Shown here in pieces: positions 1-10,018 of a DNA stretch of 64,000 nt. A model generated the notes under the pieces. The model made no database searches. It was given only the letters and a program-made list of their open reading frames with translations, and was not told the origin of the DNA. Position numbers and translations under genes: made by a program. This stretch comes from Rhyzopertha dominica (lineage: Eukaryota; Arthropoda; Insecta; Coleoptera; Bostrichidae): positions 63,447,325-63,511,324 of the forward strand of contig QCXZ01000064.1 of assembly GCA_025024175.1 (NCBI GenBank), written 5' to 3'. Position 1 is the first letter of the stretch. Every line of letters begins with the position of its first letter.

Positions 1-165
1 AACGACATATCATCAACATAATATCTAACAAAACTAACAATTTTGTTTTTATTGTGCTAGTTTTGTAGTTTAATACATTTTTAAACACTCAAATTTATAA
101 GGTCGTATAATTATACATAACATTTTCAAATTATTTTTATTTTATACTTATTTTGTCCATGCATC

Positions 166-178
166 ATAATAGATATTG
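166..178. repeat. Target-site duplication, left copy
   Basis: The 13-bp string ATAATAGATATTG occurs here and again, identically, at 397-409. The two copies bracket the 218-bp insertion between them. A perfect 13-bp duplication is what a retroelement insertion at a staggered break leaves behind. Confidence 0.85.
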
Positions 179-366
179 ATGACATGTTGTTTTCCGGGCT
201 GGTTCCCACGTTGGTTATTAGACCTTGACGTTTCGACACTCATGTCGGTGTCTTCCTCAGAAGTAGCTCTGAAACTAATACTTCTGAGGAAGACACCGAC
301 ATGAGTGTCGAAACGTCAAGGTCTAATAACCAACGTGGGAACCAGCCCGGAAAACAACATGTCATC
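178..366. repeat. Perfect 88-bp inverted repeat (palindromic hairpin)
   Basis: Bases 178-265 are the exact reverse complement of 279-366, with no mismatch over 88 bp. The spacer is the 13 bases GCTCTGAAACTAA (266-278). Perfect identity of the arms implies a recent or conversion-maintained structure, unlike the other decayed repeats nearby. Confidence 0.97.
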
Positions 367-396
367 GACAACAACCACGGAAGCCTTCAAACCAAA
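179..396 (+). mobile_element. Short snap-back retroelement insertion, probably Penelope-like terminal fragment
   Basis: A 218-bp insertion flanked by perfect 13-bp direct repeats. Nearly all of it is two 88-bp arms in perfect inverted orientation around a 13-bp spacer. The right arm is followed by a unique 30-bp tail (367-396), so the right side represents the element and the left arm a fold-back copy. The right side carries a CTGAGGA...GAAACGTC hairpin like the hammerhead-type motifs known from terminal repeats of Penelope-like elements. It also reads open as protein through the arm (frame beginning SEEDTDMSVETS). A true PLE relic lies in this window at 56.4-57.2 kb. The insertion boundaries are seen directly; the PLE assignment is inference. 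A snap-back MITE is less likely because of the 13-bp duplication and the asymmetric tail. Confidence 0.65.
284..317 (+). other. Hammerhead-like hairpin motif, locus 1
   Basis: CTGAGGA (284-290), one extra A (291), stem GACAC (292-296), loop CGACATGA, stem GTGTC (305-309), GAAA (310-313), CGTC (314-317). CUGANGA and GAAA joined by stem II form the conserved core of hammerhead ribozymes. A canonical core has no base between A9 and stem II, so self-cleavage is uncertain. The same motif exists in reverse orientation in the left arm. Related hairpins occur at 11329, 52688 and, more weakly, 37635. Confidence 0.45.
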
Positions 397-409
397 ATAA
401 TAGATATTG
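397..409. repeat. Target-site duplication, right copy
   Basis: ATAATAGATATTG, identical to 166-178. It marks the right edge of the snap-back insertion. Confidence 0.85.
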
Positions 410-1465
410 TGAGAAAATAATGCATTGCAGTTAGATTGCCCCCGGTTTGATACCTCAAGCAAAGGAGCCTCCGCTGAAAATCACTAATGCACACATTGAA
501 TTTATGTATATCCTCCAATTTACACGTGGAGCTATAGACGAAACGGTTTGTGTACCACATTTATGCCGAAGTGTGAATTGCGTCGTAGTAGGCTTTCAGG
601 GAAGCCGTTCCTTGCGGTCCCGCCAAAACAGCCCTCATTACTCGGCAGATCTAAAACACATTCTCCCAACGCAGTCCTCTAATTGCATATAAGTGAAGTG
701 CGCGGGTCGCAATTATAAAGTTGAGCCGTAGATTCGGGACGGCGAGCAACCAAAAACAATAATGCCGGCTCCACCGAAGCCAAACAAACAACAGAGTTAA
801 TAGCGCCAGTAATCACCTTTAAAACACGGTCTAATAATTCACCCCGGTAGTTTGAGTCACGGACCTATAAATTACGAAACATTAAACTTTTCGTAAACTG
901 TCCAAGAAATAATTGCGACTGCAGGCGTGTAATTGGAACTAGAAACTTCCCACCTATCCGAACGTTTTGTCGAATTCCACCAGGACCTTCTGGGATTCGG
1001 GTGTATATCTCGGCTAATACTTCCAGGATTTAGATGGCTGGTTTCGGAACACCTTGGTGCTCGCTCGTGATAATTTATGAATGCACGCCTCTCTAACATG
1101 GGCGGAAAACGTTTTCGATTCTGGAACACGCCACCCGCACCCTTCAGCGTTGCTTTCACGGATTCTGACAGCTGCTCACAATTTCAGGCCTTTTGTGAAC
1201 GGCAAGAATATGATGTTGCAGCTCAAATTAAACATTTATGCTTGATTTGATGATGTATGGCAATGAAATGCGGTCTTTTTGCAAATGGAAGTGTTAAATT
1301 TGTATTTTTTAACTGTCAGGTTACATGATTTCGATTTTGAGTGTTGTAAGAAAAATTAGTCGTCTAAATATAGGAAGGATGTCTCTCAAAGAAGCTAAAA
1401 AGTCAACATAAAGTCTTTGTGTATAAACGTAAGCTTTTGCGGCCAGAGTTAGATTGAAATTTTAG
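410..1465. other. No gene seen; mixed-composition unique sequence
   Basis: Two short open frames lie here (447-692 plus, 872-1159 minus). Neither resembles a known family, and both lie in locally GC-richer sequence where stops are rarer by chance. No RNA gene or repeat recognised. Confidence 0.6.
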
Positions 1466-1469
1466 TCTT

Positions 1470-2355
1470 TTTGGGTCGAAACAATCCTTCATTATTTTGT
1501 ATGCATAAATTGCATCTTTTTAAAATGAATTAAGTAGCCTTCCAAAGAGAACGTCTGTCAATTGTAGCTTTTTAGTCATCAACTGTTTCATAGTTTGTTT
1601 TTATTGCACCCCATAGAAAGAAAAACAGATAAATCTGTAGAACGAGGCGACCAGGCAACAGGTTTGTCTCTTCCTCTATACGTTTTTGCATACATTTAGT
1701 CAAGCTAAGTTCTTACTTGCACTATATTCTTCTACACACCTCCAAGTTTACTCTCGAAGGATTTCTTCAAAATCATTTTGTAAAAAAATGTAGTTGACGT
1801 TCACCACTTAAAGAATGGTCATAAATGTACGGACCCAGAATGGTGGACCCAATAACACCGCACCAAACATTAAATCCAAATCCGATTTGAGGTCTTCTTT
1901 GCTGCACAATGCGAGCGTTTTCTTGTGCCCAGAGATGTTTATTATGCCGGTTAAACATACAGCATCCGACCACATAATCTTAAAAAAACTGTGAGTCTTC
2001 TGCGCATACCAAGCACAAAACTCCAGACGCCGATCTTCAACCCCAGCATGTGATGTTTGACTAACTGCAAGCTTCTAGATGTGAAGTCTATGTAATGTGA
2101 ATGTTTTAACGACAGTGCTTTATGAAGTGCCAGTATTTAAAGCAATTTCACGGGTTGAACATGACGGATTTATGTTTACACGAGCCAAAATCTTTATTGG
2201 TGTAGCTTTATTTATACCCTTGTCCTGCACTGATTTCTTGATTTACAAAAAGAGCCATATTGTCTTAGGTTATCGTAAAGCCTTTTAAATTGCTTTAAAG
2301 AAGGCAGACGGCGATCTTGGTAGCGATGATGCTCCAACGGAGTTTTTGCGTCATA
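1470..2355 (-). pseudogene. Degenerate Tc1/mariner-superfamily DDE transposase (DUF4817-type N-terminus)
   Basis: A transposase reading frame can be followed on the minus strand through several frameshifts and stops. The N-terminal helix-turn-helix area reads YQDRRLPSLKQFKRLYDNL near 2300, then NPSCSTREIALNTGTS near 2170, as in arthropod transposases annotated DUF4817. Next come LEFCAWYAQ near 2020 and IMWSDA (first catalytic Asp, about 1980). The longest intact run, 1773-1973, contains KHLWAQENAR, GFGFNVWCGVIGS and LGPYIYDHSLSGER, a family hallmark. WSPRSTDLS followed by FLWGAIK (about 1600-1660) carries the third acidic position, and KRCNLCIQNN (about 1500) matches the family C-terminus. 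The segment with the second catalytic Asp is not recognisable. No terminal inverted repeats were found. The copy is dead. It lies next to a LINE relic in the same orientation. Confidence 0.85.
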
Positions 2356-2439
2356 TGATGTAGCATACAACCATATTAAGCTTTTCTAGATTTGAAAACT
2401 CCATGTTCAACGTAGATTTTTAGGGCTCAGTTCTAATTA

Positions 2440-3960
2440 GAAAAAGTATCTTTACGAATGTTCACACTATGACTTTCTGATCGCCTTGATATCGAGGCAG
2501 TTTTGAGTGTAGTATTTTGTAAAGAATGTTAAATATGATAAGGTCATCTTAGATTCAATGTTCAATTGTGCATTATCAATTAAGTACGGTGTAACGTATT
2601 CGGTGTATGGGATATTATAGACAAATCTCATACAAGCAGTTTGTGTTTATTTTGGTCAGTAAGGAAGTTATAATATGCCTGTGCGCAATACTCGATGTGG
2701 GGATACACCAGTGCTTTGAACAGCCTTATTTTAACTTGTTGCCCAAGCTGAAATTTGGAAGATTATAAACATTTATATACATGATCCACATGCTCATTAG
2801 AAGATAAAGTACTACCAATAAACAGTCCCATTCTCCACACTATGCCAGCTAATGCTTTCGTTATGTACGAATAATTGAAAATTTGCCTGCATTATCAATC
2901 GCTGTTTTTCATTACCTATACAGCTAAAGATTTTTCGACTTTAATTTTAGACCATGGTTTTCGGTATACCTACATAAATTTCTTAAACCATTATTTATTT
3001 TCTGAATACCATCGTAGACATTTTCAGTACCAAAAGATAGATACATCTGTATATTATCTGCATATATAAATGTAAATTACATTTGTTGACATATTTAGGC
3101 AAATCGAACGTGTACAGAGCAAACAAAAGGGGTCCCAGCACACTACCCTGTGGAACGCCAGATTTAATTTGTGCATATTCAGAGTAAAACTACCTTTTGA
3201 TGTCTGTTAAGCAGATAGCTTTCCGTTAGTTTTAGGGCAGTATTCCGAAAACCCAGATGCTTTAATTTGACCATCATAAGAGTGTAATTTACCCGATCAA
3301 AGGCTTTACTTTGGTCTAAAATTACTAAAACAGTTACCTTAGACTTATCCATTGCACTATCCAAATCATTTGTAACTCTCGTTAAAGCTGTATTAGTACT
3401 ACCACCTCAGGGAAATCCAAATTGAATGGTTGGCAGTATGTTATTTGAGTCAAGAAAATCTTTAATATATTGAGCCACGAAGCTCTTAGAACAAGCCAAA
3501 AGAATACTTACTGGACGCAATATTCGAAGCCTGTTGGTACCCGAACTTCATTAAATAAATCTCTTACAATATCCACACAATATGGCATGACTAGGGCCAA
3601 CATTGTTCTTGATATGTTGTCAACGCCTTTAGATTCAGATTTTACAGTTTTTAGAACTTTAAATATATCATAATTGCTAATAAATTTAAAACTAAATTCT
3701 TCTTTAACAATATTTAAAAAATACGTGTTTATTTCTTCAGGCTTATTAAGATCATTTGCTAAGTTAGTGTTTATTTTGTTTTTATTTGCCGTAACGACAC
3801 CTCATTGTTTCAAATTAACCCATAACCTTACATGAGTCTAAGTGATTATTTAAGAACTTTTGCAATTTTTTCGATTCTGAAGCCCTAAGAAGAACAAGAT
3901 GTTCGTTGTTCGAACTTTAAGTCGGAAATGGAAAATGCTGTAGCATGGCGCTCTTATAAG
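2440..3960 (-). pseudogene. Degenerate non-LTR retrotransposon (LINE) reverse transcriptase, Jockey/CR1-like
   Basis: On the minus strand, from high to low coordinates, the order of a LINE ORF2 is kept. A pre-RT linker reads NKPEEINTYFLNIVKEEF (about 3740). RT motif 1 reads ESKGVDNIS (about 3620), then FVAQYIKDFLDSNNILP and QFGFP (about 3430). Motif A is LVILDQSKAFDRVNY, within the open stretch 3179-3364, followed by GFRNTALKLTESYL. Motif B is [17 protein letters not shown] (about 3130), and the catalytic box is [12 protein letters not shown] (about 3060), where the usual YADD has become YADN. A thumb/C-terminal region follows (LFKALVYPHIEYCAQAYYN, about 2710). Several frameshifts and stops, and a deletion after motif 1, make it non-functional. 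No endonuclease domain or 3' tail was found. Confidence 0.88.
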
Positions 3961-3964
3961 CTTT

Positions 3965-4945
3965 AGCGACTCTCCCTTTCGCGAGGTATCAGAGCGGTAA
4001 TGCGATTCTAAAAAAGGCATATAAACTTCCCCGTTAAAGGGGGTTTTCTTTAAAGGTTATTTTCTATTCGCTTAACTCACTAACCTAATTTATCTAATCT
4101 CCAGCTTTGTTCTTCTACTCGACGCCCTCCCACGCGGTTCCTCACCCTCACCTCCGGATTTCTTTCGAGGGCGTGCTCCCTAATGGTATTTGAAATACCT
4201 CGATACGCCGCGTCCCACCTGATCGATTGCCGAACTTATCAGCGTGATCATCTCTCATTCAGCCGCAACATAATTCATTCCGACGCCACTCCATCGCGAC
4301 CACATCATCTGTTCCGCTTTAACTTCCAAGTGGAGGACTCCTCCGGCACCTAATAAACTTCGGTTTAGGCCGGGAGTCGTGGGATGAAAATGGTCCGGCC
4401 GACCTTGATTTATAATACGCTAAACAAAATTATTGCGAGGGATGGAGAATTGAAATTTGAAGCTTTCTAGGGGGGGGGGCGGGCCGCTTGTCCGAGAGTA
4501 ATTGAATGTCTGCTTAACGGGGCAAATTTAAACCTTTTCCAGTTACACCGAGTGGAGCGTACCGAAAAGGGTCCGATGGTAAATAAAGTTTAAATTCGAG
4601 GAGGCCGTGTCGCATACTAAGCGATTTGGACCCCCGCATTTTTCGGTTGAACAAGGCATTTAATTATCACGTTACGCGCTGACGAAAGAGAACCTTCAAA
4701 ACACCCTTAGTAAGTCATTATTAATGAGGAACGAGACCTGTGCACAAAGCGCCGCCTTGGATCCCTTAAAACAACGCAATTAGGGGAATTAGTAAATACC
4801 GTCCAAAAATGTCCTGACACACACCTTTCCAGCAGGATCATGTAACCGTAAAGAGTGGCAATGGCAATGGGATAATTATCATAAGAACAGTAATACACCT
4901 GATGAGACAGTCACAGCTTTTGTAATATTATACATTTTTAGACTA
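3965..4945. other. No gene seen; includes a 10-G homopolymer
   Basis: Locally GC-richer unique sequence (about 4080-4700) with no recognisable coding homology. A run of ten G (4470-4479) followed by CGGGCCG is the only simple-sequence feature. The minus-strand open frame at 4707-4898 is not recognised. Confidence 0.6.
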
Positions 4946-4949
4946 AACT

Positions 4950-5745
4950 GACATACATAACATTATATTTATTATATCTTATATGCCAACTCTGTATTTT
5001 TACCTTCAAAACCAATTGGCTGTTGCATATAAACTTTTCACATTGAACTGTTATATGTATATTAGCAGCTACTGCGAATAATATTCTTATGGAATCATAA
5101 CTCACAACAGGTGTAAAAATCTCTTAAAAATCAATACCAGTTTGCTGTACGCAGTCTTTGGCACCCAACCTTGCCTTAAATCAATCAGTTTTACTCGAAA
5201 AACCTATTTACATCCAACAGTTTTGTGTCCTGATGGCAAGGGTACCAATGTCCATATATTATTGACTTTAATTCAATCTTAGAAGTTCATTAGTTCATCT
5301 CTAAATTCCTTCTACTTTCTTCTGGAACCACTTCTTCATTCTCTTTGACATTTTCACCTTTTGTAGATTATTTATTTTGCTCTTCTACAGCAATACGTAA
5401 TCATTCGAAAAAAGCATATTCCTTAGAATTCCCATGATCCCAGATATTTTCATCGAAAACAACATCACGTGAAATTATTACCTTGTGAGTTTGAGCATCA
5501 TACAGTCTATAATTACTGCTATAATTGTCATAGCCAGCAACAATCATCTTCTTATGCTCCATTTTATAATCATTACGTGGCACTGTTACAGGTCTGTCTT
5601 TCAAGCAACTTTTAAATTTCCAGAAATGTAGAAAAAGCATTACTTTTGTTCTTACAAAACGCACAAATCGGTATGACCTGTAAAGATCAAGAAATAATTT
5701 ACCTCGACAAGGGACGTAANTGGAATCCAATCAATCATTAGTAAG
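4950..5745 (-). pseudogene. Ty1/copia retrotransposon relic (integrase to reverse transcriptase)
   Basis: The open minus-strand stretch 5401-5730 reads through two parts of a copia polyprotein. The first, FLDLYRSYRFVRFVRTKV (about 5680), matches the integrase core strand usually containing FIDDYSR, with the catalytic aspartates lost. The second, MIVAGYDNYSSNYRLYDAQT then KVIISRDVVFDE (about 5440-5540), matches the copia integrase C-terminal GYR(L/I)Y and ISRDVxFxE signatures. The roughly 200 residues normally between them are missing, so there is an in-frame internal deletion. Below 5400 the relic continues in broken frames into the RT start: GAKDCVQQTGIDFKEIFTPV and YDSIRIFFAVAAN (about 5060-5170), like copia KARLVAKGxxQxxGxDFxETFxPV. 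No LTRs found. One N at 5720. Confidence 0.85.
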
Positions 5746-5904
5746 TATGGTTTCGATCTTTACTGTATGATACTACATCTTCAGACAGTTAAAACTTGTA
5801 TACTTGTATCCTAAAAACAAATTTACATATAAACGCTATTATACTATTCTATTTACAAGAAATTATAAAAAACTGTTTTTAACGTGTGTGTTTNACTGTT
5901 TAAG

Positions 5905-6564
5905 TTAATGTTCCTGCACACATTGGAAATGCAAAAAAAGGATTGTGTAGTAATAGGTGACATAAATTTGGATACAATTAAAGATCCACCTGTAGTAAGG
6001 GAGTACAAAAATATTATTGAAATAAACGCATTTGAAATTCAGAATATTATAGATAAAGAAAATGCAACCAGAGTTACCAAAACAACAGCAACAATAATAG
6101 ATCATGTCATAACAAATAAATCATTATCATGTATCATACAGCTTCAAGAACATATGATCTCAGATCATAAAATAATAAATATTACATTAAATAAATATAC
6201 CAAAAAAATCAAACGGGAAAAAGTTATAAGACAAGTATTGCGTCAACAGGAATGGGTTCAATGTGTTCAAAACAAATTGCAACAAAATAATATTACAACA
6301 TTCAATGAGTTAACAAACATTATAAATTCTGCAAAAATGGAATGTACTAAAACTTATACGACAAAGATTGGAGAGGGCAATAACTGGATTACTTTCGACT
6401 ATTTAAAGCTGATCAAAGAACGAGACCAACTATACATCAGATGGAAAACAATCCAAAATGAGTACAGCGAAAAAGAATTTAAAAAAGTTAAAAATAAAGT
6501 AAACAACGTCAGACACCAATTAAAAAGACAGTATGTAGAAAAAATGTACACCAGCATCCAGTGA
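5905..6564 (+). pseudogene. LINE ORF2, endonuclease C-terminal half and linker
   Basis: Open reading with the AP-endonuclease signatures KKDCVVIGDINLD (about 5935, the GDFN motif with Ile for Phe) and, about 70 residues on, MISDHKIINI (about 6150, the SDHxxI motif with the catalytic His). The preceding TIIDHVITNK matches the TxIDxxxTN motif. The remaining 120 residues are the basic linker seen before the RT of Jockey/CR1-like LINEs. The N-terminal half of the endonuclease is absent. A stop at 6562-6564 separates it from the RT. Confidence 0.85.
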
Positions 6565-6576
6565 CACTAGGATGAT

Positions 6577-7338
6577 GTGGATATTACTGAACAATTTATA
6601 TGGGAAACAGAAAAAAATAAAACAAAAATAAATAGAATTATAAACGAAGATGGACAGGCAATAGAAGATGAAGAACAAATAGTAAATGAATTTAACAACC
6701 ATTTTTCAAACGTAGGCCAAAAATTAGCTTCAGCTCTGCAAAACTGCAATGATACTACATTCATTGAAGAGAAAACAGACAAAACAATTTTTTTGGAGCC
6801 AACTGACCTAGAGGAAATTAAGGAAGTTATAGCCGAAATAAAAAATAACTCTTCGCCTGGAATTGATCGAATATCCAAACAAGATATAAACAAATTATTC
6901 AATGTTATAGGAGAAATGCTTGTAAGTCTGACAAATGATATATTGGAAAGTGGCATATTTTCTGATGAACTGAAGATCGCAAAAATTATTCCAGTGTACA
7001 AAAAAAGGGAAAAAAGATGATATGAATAACTACAGACCGATTTCGGTACTCACAACTTTCTCAAAAATAGTGGAAAAGATTATAAAAGGACGACTAATTT
7101 ATTTATCAATCAAACTTATGGATTTGATACACATCAATATGGATTCCAAAAAGACAGGAATACAATGGGTGCAACAATGGACCTCCTGGAATACATATAT
7201 AGTGAGATCGACAAAAATCGGTATGTTGTGCCTGTGTTAATTGATTTACAAAAAGCATTCGACACGGTGGACATAAAGTTATTGTTAAATAAACTCGGAG
7301 AACAGAAAACATTACACAGAATTGAACGGGAAAACTAA
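6577..7338 (+). pseudogene. LINE ORF2, reverse transcriptase N-terminal half
   Basis: 6577-7020 holds the pre-RT segment and RT motif 1 (NNSSPGIDRISKQD, about 6845) and IAKIIPVYKK. After a one-base shift, NNYRPISVLTTFSKIVEKII (7022-7090) is the RPIS motif. A second shift leads to TYGFDTHQYGFQKDRNT and VVPVLIDLQKAFDTVD (7111-7275), where LIDLQKAFD is motif A with the first catalytic Asp. The frame ends at a stop at 7336-7338. Everything is in LINE order, so these are frameshifts in one old ORF and not separate genes. Confidence 0.88.
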
Positions 7339-7615
7339 TGAAACGGTACAACTGCGAGTGGGAGTTGCGCAGGGCTCCGTAATGGGACCCCTACAATACT
7401 TAATGTATGTACACTGTCTAAAATATGTAAAGTTAAAGGCAAGGTACTTTATGTTTGCAGACGATACTGTGTTGGTATTATCAGGAGCAGATATGAAGCA
7501 ATTAGAGAGAGAAATTAACTGTGATCTTGATGTATATTTTAAGTGGGTGTGCTATAATAAGTTAACAATTAATATATCCAAGACTGTATACATGATCATA
7601 AAACAAAAAAAATAA
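7322..7615 (+). pseudogene. LINE ORF2, RT catalytic centre
   Basis: Contains motif B as VGVAQGSVMGP (about 7360) and an intact catalytic box FADDTVLVLSGA (about 7455), then WVCYNKLTINISKTVYMI, the usual continuation. Roughly 30 residues expected between motif A and this segment are missing around 7290-7322, consistent with a small deletion. The gene ends at a stop at 7613-7615. Confidence 0.88.
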
Positions 7616-7664
7616 GAAGAGCTGTGATACTAATATATGTTTAAATAATATAAAATTAAAGGAG

Positions 7665-8270
7665 GTGTCAAATTATAAATACTTAGGAATAAAAATATCA
7701 AAGGACCTAACATGGAAATTACACATAGAAAACATAATGCTAAATATTGCACCAATGCTGGGTGCAATAAAAGGATGTGCTAATATATTAAATAAAGCAG
7801 CAAGACTGACATTGTACAATTGCTTTGTTATGCCTCATATAAGGTATCTCATAACATGTTGGGGAAATGCACCTGATTATGTGATACAGAAACTTCAGCG
7901 CTTTCAAAATAAAGCTGTAAAAACTGTTTTTAATCTTGAATATTACACACCTTCAACACAATTATGTAGTCAAACAGGAATATTCAATATACACAAATTA
8001 AAAATATTTGAACAAGTAAAACTCATATATGCAATAAAAACCAATACAATAAAAACAAACATAAATTTGAAATATACTAAGGAAGTCCACAACTATGACG
8101 TTAGATCACAAGATACTCTTAGAAATGAAATATATAGAACCAGCAAAGCTCAAAAATCTCCTCTATATAATAGTATTAACATATACAATCAAATTCCTGA
8201 AAATATAATAAATGTAAATAGATATGAAAAATTCTGGCGTAGCCTTAAGTTATATTTAGATGAAATGTAA
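7665..8270 (+). pseudogene. LINE ORF2, C-terminal thumb region
   Basis: A 200-residue uninterrupted frame beginning about 50 bp after the previous stop. YKYLGIKISKDLTWKLHI, then LTLYNCFVMPHIRYLITCWG and LQRFQNKAVKTVF, match the post-RT region of Jockey/CR1-like LINEs (LGxxxDxxLxxxxHI; YxxxxxPxxxYxxxxWG; LQxxQNxxxR). It is the best-preserved part and runs to a natural stop followed by the A-rich 3' UTR. Confidence 0.88.
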
Positions 8271-8424
8271 AGTATAGTTTATGTTATAATTATGTATTTT
8301 GTAATACTTAGAATTACACTGTTACTTTTCAATGTAAATTACTGTTTAGGCCTCAGCACCAGTGCCACTTAGCACTGTTTAGAGGTCAGCAATAAAAATT
8401 TAATAAAAAAAATTACTAAAAAAA

Positions 8425-9840
8425 CTTAATAACTCTTGTTTTTATACCAGCAACTCTTTTAGACAAATGTGGAAGTCTAGAACGAAAAGGTAATGATTTG
8501 AGGTTGCAAAACGTATGGCGATTTTGTCGGTTTGATAGTACCAAAAAAAACTATAATATTTCATTATCATTTCGATTGATTTAGCTATTGGAGAATACAA
8601 TTATGGTCTTTTTGTTGTGGGTTGTTCGAAATAAAGACCACCTCCTTTAAAACATTTCACATTCCGTGCTGGCAAAGTATGATTTCCATCAGAAACCTCC
8701 TTATGTATACCCTTAGAACGATGGTGAACTGCAAACGATAATGAGGGAATTTGTTGTTGAGAATATCATAAACGAATTATTCACTTCACATTCGCATTTA
8801 GCTTCGTTCCTGGAGCCCTCAGGTTCCGAGCTTTATTATTCATAAAGCCCGTGTACTATGTAAATGTGACCAGTAACCTCAGGGCGTATCGCAACAGAGT
8901 GCACAAATATTCGCCGAACTCAACAGGTGTCGTTAGGTTACTCAGCGGACTAAATGCAGCTCTATAGGACTAACAATTACGTGCATACTAAAATGTGTAA
9001 TCTGGCCACTTTAGCTAGAGAATGGCGTTCGTTAACATGAAAACATTCTATCGATCGCTTGTAATAAGGCAATCTCTTACCCTTTCTTTGTTTTGCGTTG
9101 TGATGGTTGAACGCATTTAAACGGCAAATGCTGATAATTTTTTGGGGTGTTTACTAAAGACCATAAAATTTTTGTTTTCACTAATTAATTCAATGGTTTC
9201 GTTCCTCTTCACAACGTTTTCCACCTGTCTCTGCAAAAACTATCAGAGTTCAATAAAGATGTGGTGGAACAATAAACTGACAAACGAAAAGGCAGGAATC
9301 AGTAAAATATAAACAGCTGAAGATGTACAATTAATGAACGGATACTTTAATTTCTTTTATTCAAAATTGAAAAGAAATTGTTCAATGATATATTATCCAA
9401 TGTTAGTAGGCTATAATCATCCCCACGTATCAAGGGAACATCTGGAACTGATTAGCAAACCGATACGCTAATGATAGTTAATCGGCTCATCATGAGTTGG
9501 TATAGTCACGCAAACCAACGCGGCTTGATTTGATTATTTAGCCTATAGCCTGCTATGCACTCATTTGGAGCATGTATTTGTGTTCCATTAACAGTGTGTT
9601 CCTAACGAATGATATCTATCTTCTTTGACAATTGGGAGTCTCTTCAAACATTAATTAATGAGATATTGATGGATGGGGCCTAATCGGAGACATTAGGAAA
9701 ATTAGATTATATTCACATAATAAAAGCTACACAAAAGAATAAAAGAAACAGTTTAATGGTCTACCTCTAATGTCCTTATATATTACTAGAATTCGATCAT
9801 TATGGTAAGTGAAGCTGTTCCGATAAAAAATGACGCAACA
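8425..9840. other. No gene seen
   Basis: Unique sequence between the LINE tail and the next transposon, AT-rich with a GC-richer stretch at about 8690-9060. I see no coding homology, RNA gene or clear repeat. Confidence 0.6.
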
Positions 9841-9860
9841 AATATACAGGATGTTTCACG

Positions 9861-9906
9861 AATGATAATGATCCTGACGAAATTAAAAATGCAACCCAAA
9901 ATGCAT
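9861..9906 (+). repeat. Left terminal inverted repeat core
   Basis: 46 bp matching the reverse complement of 11047-11092 at 42 positions. The centre CTGACGAAATTAAAAATGCA is identical in both. Confidence 0.9.
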
Positions 9907-10018
9907 TCTCATAGCTAATGTGGTTATTTTACATAATGGTATTATTTTAAAAATAAATTGGGAATCTATGACGGCTATGCGCTATGGTTCCTGTCACTAT
10001 ATTTATTAAAAGTCAAAA

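Larger units (their letters stand above)
5890..8420 (+). mobile_element. 5'-truncated LINE with endonuclease end, RT and 3' UTR
   Basis: The most complete LINE in the window. It begins inside the AP-like endonuclease domain, runs through RT and the C-terminal region to a stop at 8268-8270, and ends in a short 3' UTR with an A-rich tail (AATAAAAATTTAATAAAAAAAA, about 8390-8410). Truncation at the 5' end is the normal result of incomplete target-primed reverse transcription. The coding part is broken by about four frameshifts. No target-site duplication was identified with confidence. It abuts the copia relic, whose end lies about 150 bp upstream. Confidence 0.88.
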
